Part shown: one piece after another, positions 1-8,386 of the stretch
How the letters are laid out: every line of letters starts with the position of its first letter
Numbering within the stretch: position 1 is the first letter of the stretch
From: Pseudomonadota bacterium
Lineage (GTDB): Bacteria; Pseudomonadota; Alphaproteobacteria; Sphingomonadales; Sphingomonadaceae
Assembly (NCBI GenBank): GCA_023387085.1
Contig: JAEWIL010000174.1
Coordinates: 1 to 51,239, forward strand
Length of the DNA: 51,239 bases
Direction: 5' to 3'
Translations under genes and position numbers: made by a program
Notes under the pieces: generated by a model
The model's database searches: none
The model's input: the letters and a program-made list of their open reading frames with translations, nothing else
What the model was told of the DNA's origin: nothing

Positions 1-339
1 GCGCACGACCTTGTTCACGGCGCGGACCAGCAAGAAGATGATCCAAGCCAGAATCAGGAAGTTGATCACCGCAGTAATGAATGCGCCATAGCCGATCATC
101 GCGACCCCGGCCTTTTTCAGCGCGGCATAATCGGTCGCGGCGATCCCGTCGGGAACGCTGCCCAGCAGGATGAATTTGCTCGAAAAATCGACTCCGCCAA
201 AGATCCATCCGACCAGCGGCATGATCAGATCCTCGGTCAGCGACCCGGTGATGGTTGCAAAGGCACCGCCGATGATGACCCCGACCGCCAGATCGATGAC
301 ATTGCCGCGCGCGATAAATTCCCTGAATTCGCTCAACAT
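1..339 (-). CDS. mscL: Large-conductance mechanosensitive channel MscL (partial, C-terminus off the window)
   Basis: Encodes the inner-membrane channel that opens under membrane tension to release solutes during osmotic downshock. The visible 113 residues start MLSEFREFIARGNVIDLAVG, the conserved N-terminal amphipathic helix and start of TM1. They continue through TM1 with its IIGGAF core, the periplasmic loop, and TM2 (ITAVINFLILAWIIFLLV). About 25 residues are missing relative to the usual ~136. The start ATG is preceded by a GGGGAG ribosome site. It is transcribed divergently from the lemA operon, with 118 nt between the two start codons. Identification is secure from the N-terminal signature. 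Confidence 0.95.
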   Translation of the reverse strand, partial: MLSEFREFIARGNVIDLAVGVIIGGAFATITGSLTEDLIMPLVGWIFGGVDFSSKFILLGSVPDGIAATDYAALKKAGVAMIGYGAFITAVINFLILAWIIFLLVRAVNKVVR

Positions 340-389
340 CTTGCTGCTCCCCGGATACTGGTTTCCGTGTCGCGACCGTGCCGTGGCGA

Positions 390-418
390 TTGCGCAAAGG
401 CAAGCGCGATCCTATTAT
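390..418 (+). promoter_or_regulatory. Probable sigma-70 promoter of the lemA-TPM operon
   Basis: TTGCGC (390-395) and TATTAT (413-418) are separated by exactly 17 nt, and the lemA ATG lies about 33 nt after the expected start point. The match is by eye to the consensus; no transcription data are available. Confidence 0.55.
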
Positions 419-457
419 GTGTATTGTTGCGGCAAAACGCCGCGCGAGGGAGCATTG

Positions 458-1060
458 ATGACCATGACCTATCGTTCCGCCCGCTGGCTGATTGTCCCGG
501 TTGCCGCACTGTCGCTGTCCGCTTGCGGCATCAACAGCGTTCCCACCAAGGAAGAGGCCGCAAAGGCCAAGTGGGCCAATGTCGAAGCCGCCTACCAGCG
601 CCGCGCCGACCTGATCCCGAACCTTGTCGAAACCGCGAAGGGCGCCTCGAAGATCGAGCAATCGACGCTGGAGGGCGTCATTCAGGCGCGCGCCTCGGCA
701 ACGCAGGTCAAGCTCAGCACCGACGATCTTGAAGACCCCGCGAAAGTACAGGCGTTCCAGCAGGCGCAGGGCAATGTGTCGGGCGCGCTCGGCCGCCTGC
801 TCGTCACCGTCGAACAATATCCCGACCTGAAAAGCCAGGCGCGCTTCGCCGACCTGATGACCCAGCTCGAGGGGACCGAGAACCGGATCAACGTGTCGGT
901 TCAGGATTATAACAATGCGGTGCAGGACTATAACACGACGATCCGCACCTTCCCCGACATCATCGGCGCCAAGATCGTCCACGGCGCAAAGCCGATGACG
1001 CCCTACAAGGCGATCACGCCCAACGCGAACGTCGCCCCCAAGGTCGATTTCGGCCAATAA
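458..1060 (+). CDS. lemA: LemA family lipoprotein
   Basis: A 200-residue LemA-domain protein. The family is of unknown biochemical function, made of long alpha-helices anchored in the envelope by the N-terminus. The chosen ATG follows a GAGGGAG ribosome site. An upstream open frame from 170 exists, but it runs through the promoter and has no family similarity. The N-terminus has a hydrophobic stretch ending in a lipobox (LSAC, then G), so a lipoprotein is predicted. The body shows the family hallmark AYQRRADLIPNLVETAKG and the tail FPDIIGAKI. It is followed one base later by a TPM-domain gene. LemA and TPM genes are commonly neighbours in bacteria, suggesting a shared envelope role. Confidence 0.9.
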   Translation: MTMTYRSARWLIVPVAALSLSACGINSVPTKEEAAKAKWANVEAAYQRRADLIPNLVETAKGASKIEQSTLEGVIQARASATQVKLSTDDLEDPAKVQAFQQAQGNVSGALGRLLVTVEQYPDLKSQARFADLMTQLEGTENRINVSVQDYNNAVQDYNTTIRTFPDIIGAKIVHGAKPMTPYKAITPNANVAPKVDFGQ

Positions 1061-1061
1061 G

Positions 1062-1610
1062 GTGCGCGCCGCCGCCCTTGCCGCTCCGCTCGCGATTCTG
1101 GCTGTCGCGGGCGGATGCAAGGCGGCGCCGGAAGGACGCGGCGCCGGCGCCAAGGAGGAGTCGACTGCAACAGACTCAGCCTTTTGCAAGGGCGTGCCGG
1201 AAATTGCACTGGACGGCCGTGTCACCGACGCCGCGAATATTTTGACCACCGAAGAGAAAGCCCGCTTGTCGGAGCGATTGGCTCGATACGAGAGGGACAC
1301 GAAACATCAGATGGTCGTCGCAACAACGCCCAGCCTGAACGGCGCGCGGGTCGATAATTTCGGCACTTGCCTCGGTATACGCTGGGGGATCGGACGCAAG
1401 GATATCGATGACGGGATTGTCGTCCTCGTCGCACCCAACGAACGCCGGACTAACATCTCGACGGGCTTTGGCATGGAAAATATTCTCACCGATGACAAGG
1501 CGTTGGCCATCATCCACCAGATGACACCTCAGTTTAAAAACGGCGACTATGCCGGCGGCTTGTCGACCGGAATCGAAGCCATCGCCATCCAGACCGGAGA
1601 TATGCAATGA
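1062..1610 (+). CDS. Short TPM-domain lipoprotein
   Basis: 182 residues with a GTG start one base after the lemA stop. The N-terminus resembles a lipoprotein signal (LAVAGGC), with Cys as the likely lipidated residue. Residues ~50-180 are a TPM domain (DGRVTDAANILTTEEKARL; WGIGRKDIDDGIVVLVAPNE), named after Arabidopsis TLP18.3 and Psb32 and found in bacterial YgcG. Unlike the next gene product, it has no membrane segment and no Gly-rich tail. Third codon positions look less GC-rich than in neighbouring genes. It overlaps the next gene by ATGA, so the two are probably translationally coupled. Its function is unknown; some TPM domains have reported phosphatase activity. Confidence 0.8.
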   Translation: MRAAALAAPLAILAVAGGCKAAPEGRGAGAKEESTATDSAFCKGVPEIALDGRVTDAANILTTEEKARLSERLARYERDTKHQMVVATTPSLNGARVDNFGTCLGIRWGIGRKDIDDGIVVLVAPNERRTNISTGFGMENILTDDKALAIIHQMTPQFKNGDYAGGLSTGIEAIAIQTGDMQ

Positions 1611-2425
1611 GACTGCTTCTGCTCGGCTGGGCGCTTGGCCTTTCGCTGCTCGCGGTCCCGGCCTCCGCGCAGACCTTTCCAAAGCTGACGGGCCGCGTCG
1701 TCGATCAGGCGGACATCATTCCGGCGGCGGAGGAAGCGAACCTCAACATCCAGCTCGAACAGCTCGAAAAAACGACCGGACACCAGCTCGTCGTCGCAAC
1801 GGTGACCGACCTCGAAGGCAACGACATTTCCGATTACGGCTACAAGCTCGGTCGAGCTTGGGGAATAGGCAGCAAGGACAACAATGACGGCGTCGTCTTT
1901 CTGATCGCGCCGAACGAACGGCGGATGAACATTTCGGTCGGATATGGCCTCGAGCCCATTCTGACCGACGCGCTTTCGGGTCGCATCATCCGCGACGATG
2001 TGACACCGAAATTCAAGGAGGGCGATTATCCCGGCGGGATTCAGGCCGGGGTCAACGCAATCGCCCAGCAAATCCAGCTCCCTCCCGAGGAAGCCGCTGC
2101 GCGCGCCGCGGCTGCCGATGCCGCCGAACGCGACCGCGCCGACGATGGCGATATCGGCGGGCTGGTCTTCATCGGTTTCATCGTCTTTTTCTTCTTCATC
2201 CTGCCGATGCTCTCGGCGCTCGGCGGGCGCGGCAAGCGGCATCGCCGGAACCGCCCGTGGGGCGGCGCCCCGATCATCATCTGGGGCGACAATGATTGGG
2301 GCGGTGGCGGCGGCAGTAGCGGCGGCTCCTCGTGGGGCGGCGGCGGTTCGAGCTGGGGCGGTGGCGGCGGTTTCTCGGGTGGCGGCGGCAGCGTTGGCGG
2401 CGGCGGCGCCTCGGGCGGCTGGTAA
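1607..2425 (+). CDS. TPM-domain protein with Gly-rich C-terminus (YgcG-like)
   Basis: 272 residues. The signal peptide has a likely cleavage after PASA. A TPM domain spans ~25-160 and contains RVVDQADIIPAAEEANL and WGIGSKDNNDGVVFLIAPNE. A single strong membrane helix follows at ~183-205 (FIGFIVFFFFILPML), then a basic patch (GKRHRRNR) and a Gly/Ser/Trp-rich tail from ~228 to the end. This is the standard architecture of the YgcG/TPM family next to LemA. The start ATG overlaps the stop of the preceding TPM gene. The domain is clearly a paralogue of the gene just upstream, with shared motifs such as GDYPGG/GDYAGG and APNERR. Confidence 0.88.
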   Translation: MRLLLLGWALGLSLLAVPASAQTFPKLTGRVVDQADIIPAAEEANLNIQLEQLEKTTGHQLVVATVTDLEGNDISDYGYKLGRAWGIGSKDNNDGVVFLIAPNERRMNISVGYGLEPILTDALSGRIIRDDVTPKFKEGDYPGGIQAGVNAIAQQIQLPPEEAAARAAAADAAERDRADDGDIGGLVFIGFIVFFFFILPMLSALGGRGKRHRRNRPWGGAPIIIWGDNDWGGGGGSSGGSSWGGGGSSWGGGGGFSGGGGSVGGGGASGGW

Positions 2426-2437
2426 GGGGAGCGGGCC

Positions 2438-3118
2438 ATGAAAGTCAGTCACGTCAGCGAAGCCGATCATGATCTCGTCACCGCGGCGGTCGCCGCGGCC
2501 GAGGAGAATACGAGCGGCGAAATCGTCACCGTCATCGCCGCGCAATCGAACGATTATGACGATGTCGCGCTGGTATGGGCGAGCATCATCGCGTTCCTCG
2601 CCATGTCGATCGTCGCACTGTTCCCCGATTTCTATCAGGGGCTCTACTATCGTCTGACCGGCGGCTGGGGGCATGAGCTTACCGCCAACCAGTGGCTGGG
2701 CACCGTGATCGCGGTGGGCGTCCTCAAATGGATCGGCGTGTGGCTGATCCTGCTGTGGCGGCCGCTGCGCCTGTGGCTGACCCCGCGCGCGATCCTGGCG
2801 GGCCGCGTCCGCGCCCGCGCGGTCGACCTGTTCAAGGTCGGGACCGAGGCGAAGACCCTGGGGCGCACCGGCGTCCTCCTCTACGTTAGCCTGCGCGAGC
2901 ACCGCGCCGACATCGTCGCCGACGAGGCGATCGCGGCGAAGGTCGCCCCCGAAGTCTGGGGCGACGCGATGGCATCGCTGATCGATCTGGTCCGTAAAGG
3001 ACAGCCCGGCGCAGGGATGGCCGAGGCAGTGCGTCAGATGGGCGTCGTGCTGACCGAACATTTCCCGCGCGGCAGCGAAAACCCCAACGAACTGCCCGAT
3101 CGCCTGATCGAACTCTAA
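2438..3118 (+). CDS. TPM-domain integral membrane protein
   Basis: 226 residues without a signal peptide. An N-terminal half-domain (AAVAAAEENTSGEIVTVIA) is typical of the TPM variant in which the fold is split by a membrane hairpin. Two membrane helices follow at ~43-63 and ~86-108. The second half of the domain (GVLLYVSLREHRADIVADEAI) comes after them, and the tail ends NPNELPDRLIEL. The ribosome site AGGGGAG precedes the ATG. It is the third TPM gene in a row, 12 nt after the previous stop. Its function is unknown, but operon position suggests it acts with LemA and the other two TPM proteins. Confidence 0.82.
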   Translation: MKVSHVSEADHDLVTAAVAAAEENTSGEIVTVIAAQSNDYDDVALVWASIIAFLAMSIVALFPDFYQGLYYRLTGGWGHELTANQWLGTVIAVGVLKWIGVWLILLWRPLRLWLTPRAILAGRVRARAVDLFKVGTEAKTLGRTGVLLYVSLREHRADIVADEAIAAKVAPEVWGDAMASLIDLVRKGQPGAGMAEAVRQMGVVLTEHFPRGSENPNELPDRLIEL

Positions 3119-3127
3119 AGGAAGAGC

Positions 3128-3673
3128 ATGCCCATCCCCTCCCCCGACTCCCCCATCGAGACGCGGTGGGAAGGTCGCTTCATCACGGTCAGACAGCAGG
3201 GCACGTGGGAATATGTCTCGCGCTCGCGCGGTATCCACGCCGCCGTGATCCTCGCGATCGACGACGCGGACGACGGACGCCACGTAATCCTCGTCGAACA
3301 ATATCGCGTGCCGTTGAAAATACGCTGCCTCGAACTCCCCGCCGGACTGGTCGGCGACGATACCGCGGGCGAGGCCTCGGAGCTCGCGGCGCGGCGCGAA
3401 CTGGAAGAGGAAACCGGCTACCACGCCGCCGAATGGCGCACTGTCGGCGAATTCTACAGTTCGCCCGGCATGGTCAGCGAAAGCTTCACTCTGCTCGTCG
3501 CCAAAGGCCTGATAAGGGTCGGCGAAGGCGGCGGGGTCGATGACGAAGACATCGTCGTCCACCGGGTCCCGCTGGCCGGGATCGAGGATTTTATTGCAGC
3601 GAAGCGCGCCGAAGGCTGCGGCATCGACGTCCGTGTATCGATACTACTCGCGGGCGGATTGCTGGCCGGATAG
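3128..3673 (+). CDS. NUDIX hydrolase, ADP-ribose pyrophosphatase type
   Basis: 181 residues. A complete Nudix box (G-x5-E-x7-REUxEExGU) reads GDDTAGEASELAARRELEEE followed by TGY, so the metal-binding Glu residues are present. The sequence before it (VEQYRVPLKIRCLELPAGLV) and the later region (EFYSSPGMVSE) are typical of ADP-ribose or nucleoside-diphosphate-sugar pyrophosphatases. It lies 9 nt after the third TPM gene with an AAAGGAAGAG ribosome site, so it is likely the last gene of the lemA operon. The exact substrate cannot be told from sequence. The following 233 nt to murA hold no gene I can support. Confidence 0.88.
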   Translation: MPIPSPDSPIETRWEGRFITVRQQGTWEYVSRSRGIHAAVILAIDDADDGRHVILVEQYRVPLKIRCLELPAGLVGDDTAGEASELAARRELEEETGYHAAEWRTVGEFYSSPGMVSESFTLLVAKGLIRVGEGGGVDDEDIVVHRVPLAGIEDFIAAKRAEGCGIDVRVSILLAGGLLAG

Positions 3674-3906
3674 CTCGCTTGACGAAAGCCGGGTCCCGGT
3701 TCCCGGAACGCTCCGCAACGACGCGGCGGCGATGACCGATGCGACGAGGGTGCCGCATAGCTATTCCCCGCGGTCGCACTCTGCGCTCCAGGTTCCTCAA
3801 TTCCTTCGACCATGTGCGACCATCGTTTCGCATTTCACACGCCATGCTACCGCGAAAGCCGATTACCCCCGCTTGCGCGCATCCGCGCATGCGCTAAGGA
3901 CAGCCG

Positions 3907-5190
3907 ATGGATCAGATCGTCATTCGCGGCGGCCAGCGACTCAAGGGCCGTATCCCCATCTCAGGCGCCAAGAATGCCGCGCTGACCTTGTTGCCCTGCG
4001 CGCTGCTCACCGACGAGCCGCTGACGCTTCGCAACCTGCCCCGGCTCGCCGATGTCGACGGTTTCGGGCACCTGCTCAACCAGCTCGGCTGTTCGACGAC
4101 GATCGAGGGATCGCGGCCGGAGGACTTCGGCCGGGTATTGACGGCCCGCGCGACGACGCTCACCTCGACCGTCGCCCCCTATGATATCGTTCGGAAGATG
4201 CGCGCGTCGATCCTCGTCCTCGGGCCGCTGCTCGCCCGCGCAGGAGAAGCCACGGTCTCGCTGCCCGGCGGCTGCGCGATCGGCAACCGCCCGATCGACC
4301 TCCATCTCAAAGCGCTCGAAGCCTTTGGTGCCGAGATCGAACTGGCGTCGGGCTATGTGAAGGCCATCGCTCCCGGCGGTCGCCTTGCCGGCGGCAAATT
4401 CACCTTCCCCGTCGTCTCGGTCGGCGCGACCGAAAACGCCGTGATGGCGGCGGTGCTTGCCAAGGGCACCTGCATTCTCGAAAACGCCGCGCGCGAGCCC
4501 GAGATCGTGGACCTCTGCAACTGCCTCGTCGCGATGGGCGCGCATATCGAGGGCATCGGCACCGAAACGCTGACGATCGAGGGCGTCGATCGCCTGCACG
4601 GCGCCACCTATCGCGTGATGGCCGACCGCATCGAAGCGGGGAGCTACGCCTGCGCCGCCGTGATCACCCAGGGCGACGTCGAACTGGTCGGCGCCAAAGC
4701 CGACGAGATGGAGGCTACTCTCGCCGCACTTCGCGAAGCCGGCGCGACGGTCGAAGAGACCAAGAGCGGGATTCGCGTTGCCATGTCGGGCCGCGCCCAG
4801 CCCGTCACGCTGTCGACCGCTCCCTATCCGGGCTTCGCCACCGACATGCAGGCGCAATTCATGGCGATGGCCACACTAGGCACCGGCGCCTCGCTGTTCA
4901 CCGAAACAATCTTCGAGAACCGCTATATGCACGTGCCCGAACTGGCGCGCATGGGCTGCGATATCCAGGTCAAGGGCCGCACCGCGATCGTCCGCGGCGT
5001 CGAAAGCCTGGTCGGCGCGCCGGTAATGGCGACCGACCTGCGTGCATCGATGAGCCTGATCATCGCCGGGCTCGCGGCGAAAGGTACGACCGAAGTGAAC
5101 CGCGTCTACCACCTCGACCGCGGCTATGAGCGGCTCGAAGAGAAGCTTCAGGCGGTCGGCGCCGACATCGAGCGGATCAGCGCGGGCTAA
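3907..5190 (+). CDS. murA: UDP-N-acetylglucosamine 1-carboxyvinyltransferase MurA
   Basis: Catalyses the first committed step of peptidoglycan synthesis in the cytoplasm: transfer of enolpyruvate from PEP to UDP-GlcNAc. The 427 residues match the family length (~420). The N-terminus MDQIVIRGGQRLKGRIPISG and the substrate-binding KN in SGAKNAAL are present. The catalytic loop Cys is in LPGGCAIGNRPIDLHLKALE, so the fosfomycin-sensitive Cys form is expected. The C-terminal DRGYERLEEKL is also typical. An AAGGA site precedes the ATG. It converges with the DMT transporter gene, overlapping it by 4 nt. Confidence 0.97.
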   Translation: MDQIVIRGGQRLKGRIPISGAKNAALTLLPCALLTDEPLTLRNLPRLADVDGFGHLLNQLGCSTTIEGSRPEDFGRVLTARATTLTSTVAPYDIVRKMRASILVLGPLLARAGEATVSLPGGCAIGNRPIDLHLKALEAFGAEIELASGYVKAIAPGGRLAGGKFTFPVVSVGATENAVMAAVLAKGTCILENAAREPEIVDLCNCLVAMGAHIEGIGTETLTIEGVDRLHGATYRVMADRIEAGSYACAAVITQGDVELVGAKADEMEATLAALREAGATVEETKSGIRVAMSGRAQPVTLSTAPYPGFATDMQAQFMAMATLGTGASLFTETIFENRYMHVPELARMGCDIQVKGRTAIVRGVESLVGAPVMATDLRASMSLIIAGLAAKGTTEVNRVYHLDRGYERLEEKLQAVGADIERISAG

Positions 5191-6149
5191 GCCGGATCGG
5201 GATCGACCGGAACCGATACCATATTGCCGCTGACCGACGGACGCTCGGGCCGCTTCGCCACGGCGATCATCAGCCCGACGAGCGTCACCACACCGCCGGC
5301 GATCGACAGCGGCGCCCAGCGATAATCTTCGAGCGCTGTCGAAAAGCCCATCGCAATGATCGGCACGAGTACGCTCGACCAGGCGGCCTGTCCGGGCCCG
5401 ACCGCGCGGATGACGTTGAAATAGAGCGGAAAGGCCAAGGCGCTGGCTATTACGCCCAGGTAGAATATCCCGCCGATATAGGTCGGAGTCGTCTCGATCA
5501 CCGGGGGGCCCGTCGTGATCCACGCATAGCCCGCATCGGCAATGGCCCCGAACAGCATCGCCCACGCGATCATGACGATCATCGACTGGGCCCGCGCGAT
5601 CGCCGTTCCCTGCATCACATTGGCGGTCGAGGCGCTCATCACCCCCGCCAGCGTGAGCGCGGTTCCGAGCAGGACTTCATCCGCGCCGAGGGCTGCCGCG
5701 CGATATTCATGGAGGATCATCATGCCGACGCCGACGATCGCGATGCCGGCCCCCGCGAGGAAACGCCCCTCAAGCGGGGTTTTCAGGAATATCCGGCCAA
5801 GCAGCGTATTCGGCACGATCAGCAGGGCGAACAACACCGCGACAAGACCCGACGTAATATGCTGCTCGGCGCGATAGACGAAGTTGAAGTTGAACGCGAA
5901 CTGCGCGGCCCCGAGGGCGGCCGCAAAGATCATCGCCCGGGGCTCGATCCACAAGCGTTCGCGCCGGATCGCGGCAAAGGCGAACATCGCCATGGCGGCG
6001 ACCGCAAAGCGATAGGTCACCGACCAGCTTGGCGGAACGACGCCGAGCTGCCCGGTGATCACGATCCAGGTCGATCCCCAGATCAAGGTGACGAGCGCGA
6101 AGGGGACAAGGACGCGGGGCGTCAGCAGCGTCGCGGATTGCGACGTCAC
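5187..6149 (-). CDS. EamA/DMT family transporter
   Basis: 320 residues, about ten membrane helices, with the two-fold EamA repeat. The first repeat opens VPFALVTLIWGSTWIVITGQ and the second shows SALAFPLYFNVIRAVGPGQA. The predicted role is export of small metabolites, such as amino acids, across the inner membrane; the substrate is unknown. I chose GTG at 6149, which overlaps the stop of the threonine aldolase gene (GTGA), over a longer open frame from 6203 whose extra residues have no membrane or family character. Coupling to an amino-acid enzyme fits an amino-acid related export role, by inference only. Confidence 0.85.
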   Translation of the reverse strand: MTSQSATLLTPRVLVPFALVTLIWGSTWIVITGQLGVVPPSWSVTYRFAVAAMAMFAFAAIRRERLWIEPRAMIFAAALGAAQFAFNFNFVYRAEQHITSGLVAVLFALLIVPNTLLGRIFLKTPLEGRFLAGAGIAIVGVGMMILHEYRAAALGADEVLLGTALTLAGVMSASTANVMQGTAIARAQSMIVMIAWAMLFGAIADAGYAWITTGPPVIETTPTYIGGIFYLGVIASALAFPLYFNVIRAVGPGQAAWSSVLVPIIAMGFSTALEDYRWAPLSIAGGVVTLVGLMIAVAKRPERPSVSGNMVSVPVDPDPA

Positions 6150-7156
6150 AGCGCGGCGATAGCGCTTGCAAGCGGCGCGACCGCAGCAGCGTCCTGATCC
6201 CAACTCGTCACCAGACGTGCGGCGCCTTCGCCCCAGTCATAGAAATCGAAGCCCTGCGCGCGCAAGGCAGCGGCCTCCGCCGCGCTCAATCGGACGAAAA
6301 GCTCGTTCGCCTCGACGGGGTGCATCAACCGCATGCCGCATGCGTCAGCCAAGGCGGTCGCTCCGGCGTTCGCGGCGCGCGCGTTGGCCAGCCACAGATC
6401 GTCCTTCAGCATCGCCTGAATCTGCGCCGCGACAAAGCGCCCCTTGCTGAGCAAATGGCCGCCACGTTTCTTGAGTTCGCGCACTCCCGCACCGCCGCTG
6501 CCGCCAAAGAATACCAGCGCTTCGGCCATCATCGCACCGTTTTTCGTGAAGCCGAACGACAGCGCATCGACGCCGGCACGCCAGGTGACGTCGGCGGGCG
6601 CGCAACCGAGGAAAGCGACCGCATTGGCAAAGCGCGCGCCATCCATGTGCAGCTTCATGCCATTCGCGCGGGCAATCTCGCTGATCGCGCCGATTTCGTC
6701 CGGGCGCCACGCAAGCCCATATTCGGTGGCGTTGGTGATGCTGATCGCCGCCGGCTGAACCTGATGGACGTCTTTGCGGATCCCAGCGATCCGCGCTTTC
6801 AGCGCCTCGGCGTCGATTTTGGCGCCCGTGCCGGGCAGCGGCATGAGCTTGGCGCCGCCCGAATAGAAGGTGGGTGCGCCGCATTCGTCGACCTCGATAT
6901 GCGCTTCCTCATAGCAGAGGATACCCTGCCACGGCCGCACGAAATGGGCGAGAATGATGCTGTTTGCTGCAGTGCCGGTCGAGATCCACACGACCTCGCA
7001 TTCGGTTTCGAACAGGTCGGAAAAGGCAGCATCGAGTGACTTGCTCAGCGCATCGCCGTCATAAGCGGTATCGACATGGTTGGCGGCAACAAGGGCCTCC
7101 ATCACCGCCGGATGGACGGTCGCGGCATTATCCGAAAAAAAGCGCAGCACGGTCAT
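6146..7156 (-). CDS. Low-specificity L-threonine aldolase family PLP enzyme
   Basis: 336 residues. PLP-dependent fold-type I enzyme expected to cleave L-threonine/allo-threonine to glycine and acetaldehyde. The family start RFFSDNAATVHPAVMEAL, the aspartate region HMDGARFANAVAFLG and the PLP lysine in LSFGFTKNGAMMAEALVFFG are all visible. ATG 7156 has AAAGG nine bases upstream and gives the normal family N-terminus; a GTG at 7189 would add 11 residues. It shares an overlapping stop/start with the DMT exporter. Some family members act on related beta-hydroxy amino acids, so exact specificity is open. Confidence 0.9.
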   Translation of the reverse strand: MTVLRFFSDNAATVHPAVMEALVAANHVDTAYDGDALSKSLDAAFSDLFETECEVVWISTGTAANSIILAHFVRPWQGILCYEEAHIEVDECGAPTFYSGGAKLMPLPGTGAKIDAEALKARIAGIRKDVHQVQPAAISITNATEYGLAWRPDEIGAISEIARANGMKLHMDGARFANAVAFLGCAPADVTWRAGVDALSFGFTKNGAMMAEALVFFGGSGGAGVRELKKRGGHLLSKGRFVAAQIQAMLKDDLWLANARAANAGATALADACGMRLMHPVEANELFVRLSAAEAAALRAQGFDFYDWGEGAARLVTSWDQDAAAVAPLASAIAAL

Positions 7157-7190
7157 GGAGGGCGCCTTTAGCGCAGGATCGACGGTCACG

Positions 7191-7919
7191 CTAACGCATT
7201 AATTTTTGGGCGACCCCACTGGATCGTCGCCATCGTCTGCCGACGCGGCGCCATGTGCCAGGCTCGTGCCACCGGCAACGCCCAACCCGCCCGCCATGCC
7301 CATGCCACCGCCGCCTCCGCCGCCGCGCGCACCACCAACGCCCCCCGCCGCCGCGGCCCGATCCGCCGCTCTTTCCGCCGCCCGCGGGGCGCGCCGGTCC
7401 CTGCGACGGGATACCCGCATCCGACGGCACGGCTTCGAGATCGAGTGCCTCCCGGATGAAATCGCGCAGCGCCACGACCAGATCATGGACGGGAACGGGG
7501 CGCCCTTCGACAAGTTCGCGTGCGGCGCGGCTCGCGAGCCGAACCTGTTCCGACGTGCCGAGCAGGATGATGTCGGATAGCGCTGCCTCCACCGCATCGC
7601 GGATACGGCGCGGCCGATCTGCATCGCCGGCCGCCTTGTCGGAATCCGCCAACGCGTCGACATCGGCACCCGTCCGGCGCAGATCGCGCAGATGCCGCGG
7701 GTCGACCATCAGATCGCCGGTAAACGAGCCGCCGAGCGTCTTGTAGGCCGCGATCAGCGTGCGCAGCCGTTCGTTGATCTGGCGGTTGATCCGCTCGCGG
7801 CGCTGCTGGATCGTCAGCATCGCCACCAGACGAATGCCGACTCCGATCAGCGTGAACAGCGCCAGTCCGAGCAAGGTGGCGCCGATACTTTGCCAGGAAG
7901 AAAAATCGAAAGACCGCAC
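7191..7919 (-). CDS. Membrane-anchored hypothetical protein with Gly-rich tail, apparently frameshifted
   Basis: Starts at GTG 7919 behind an AAAGGGG site. There is one N-terminal membrane helix (ATLLGLALFTLIGVGIRLVA), then a basic coiled region (QQRRERINRQINERLRTLI) and a soluble domain with DPRHLRDLRRTGADVDALAD and RPVPVHDLVVALRDFIREAL. I do not recognise a named family. From a run of six G on the coding strand (7341-7346) the frame turns into Arg/Trp-rich sequence and stops at 7191. Removing one G gives a natural Gly/Met-rich tail ending DDPVGSPKN at 7199. Either a homopolymer sequencing error or a real slip is likely. It ends 34 nt upstream of the aldolase ATG. Confidence 0.65.
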   Translation of the reverse strand: MRSFDFSSWQSIGATLLGLALFTLIGVGIRLVAMLTIQQRRERINRQINERLRTLIAAYKTLGGSFTGDLMVDPRHLRDLRRTGADVDALADSDKAAGDADRPRRIRDAVEAALSDIILLGTSEQVRLASRAARELVEGRPVPVHDLVVALRDFIREALDLEAVPSDAGIPSQGPARPAGGGKSGGSGRGGGGRWWCARRRRRRWHGHGGRVGRCRWHEPGTWRRVGRRWRRSSGVAQKLMR

Positions 7920-7996
7920 CGCGACACCCCTTTCCGGCAAAGATTGCCCGGATCATCCCTTCTGGCGTCTGTCAGACGGGCGCGCCACCCTCAACA

Positions 7997-8185
7997 TCAG
8001 GACTCGTGGCGATGACGATATATCCAGCTGCCAAAGGTTCGGGACCGCCTGAAAAGGTAGGAACCCGGCAGGATCAGACGTGTGCGAACACCATCACGGG
8101 TCAGCAACTTTCCGAAACGCGGAAACAGCAGCGAGCAAGGCTGCCAATCATAGATGGCCGGATCGAACGGCGCGTTGTCTGACAT
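7997..8185 (-). CDS. Small hypothetical protein, 62 residues
   Basis: Starts MSDNAPFDPAIYDWQPCSLL and ends FGSWIYRHRHES. It has an excellent AGGAGG ribosome site 9 nt before the ATG, which is the main reason to call it. It is basic and aromatic-rich, has no membrane helix and matches no family I recognise. A longer open frame extends upstream to 8359, but the SD sequence supports the internal ATG. The ~200 nt between this start and the argG end contain a run of seven T (plus strand) and no other feature I can defend. Confidence 0.55.
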   Translation of the reverse strand: MSDNAPFDPAIYDWQPCSLLFPRFGKLLTRDGVRTRLILPGSYLFRRSRTFGSWIYRHRHES

Positions 8186-8386
8186 TGCCACCAACCTCCT
8201 GAGGGCGGCGGCACCCGGGGACGTGGCACCGCACCGCCCCCCGCCAACGTCATAGCGGATTCCGGAGAATGCGGGCTTGCACAATATCCCGTTTAAGAGA
8301 CGGTCTGTCCCTTTTTTTGATCGCCTTAAGCCCGGAGGCGCGAAAAAGGCAAGAATCACAACGGGAGAGTCGGTTCTTAAAGAATA

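Noticed and set aside
3674..3906. Open frame 3540-4184 extending from the NUDIX gene into murA
   Set aside because: It reads the wrong frame of murA and NUDIX; the intergenic 233 nt show no gene and no tRNA.
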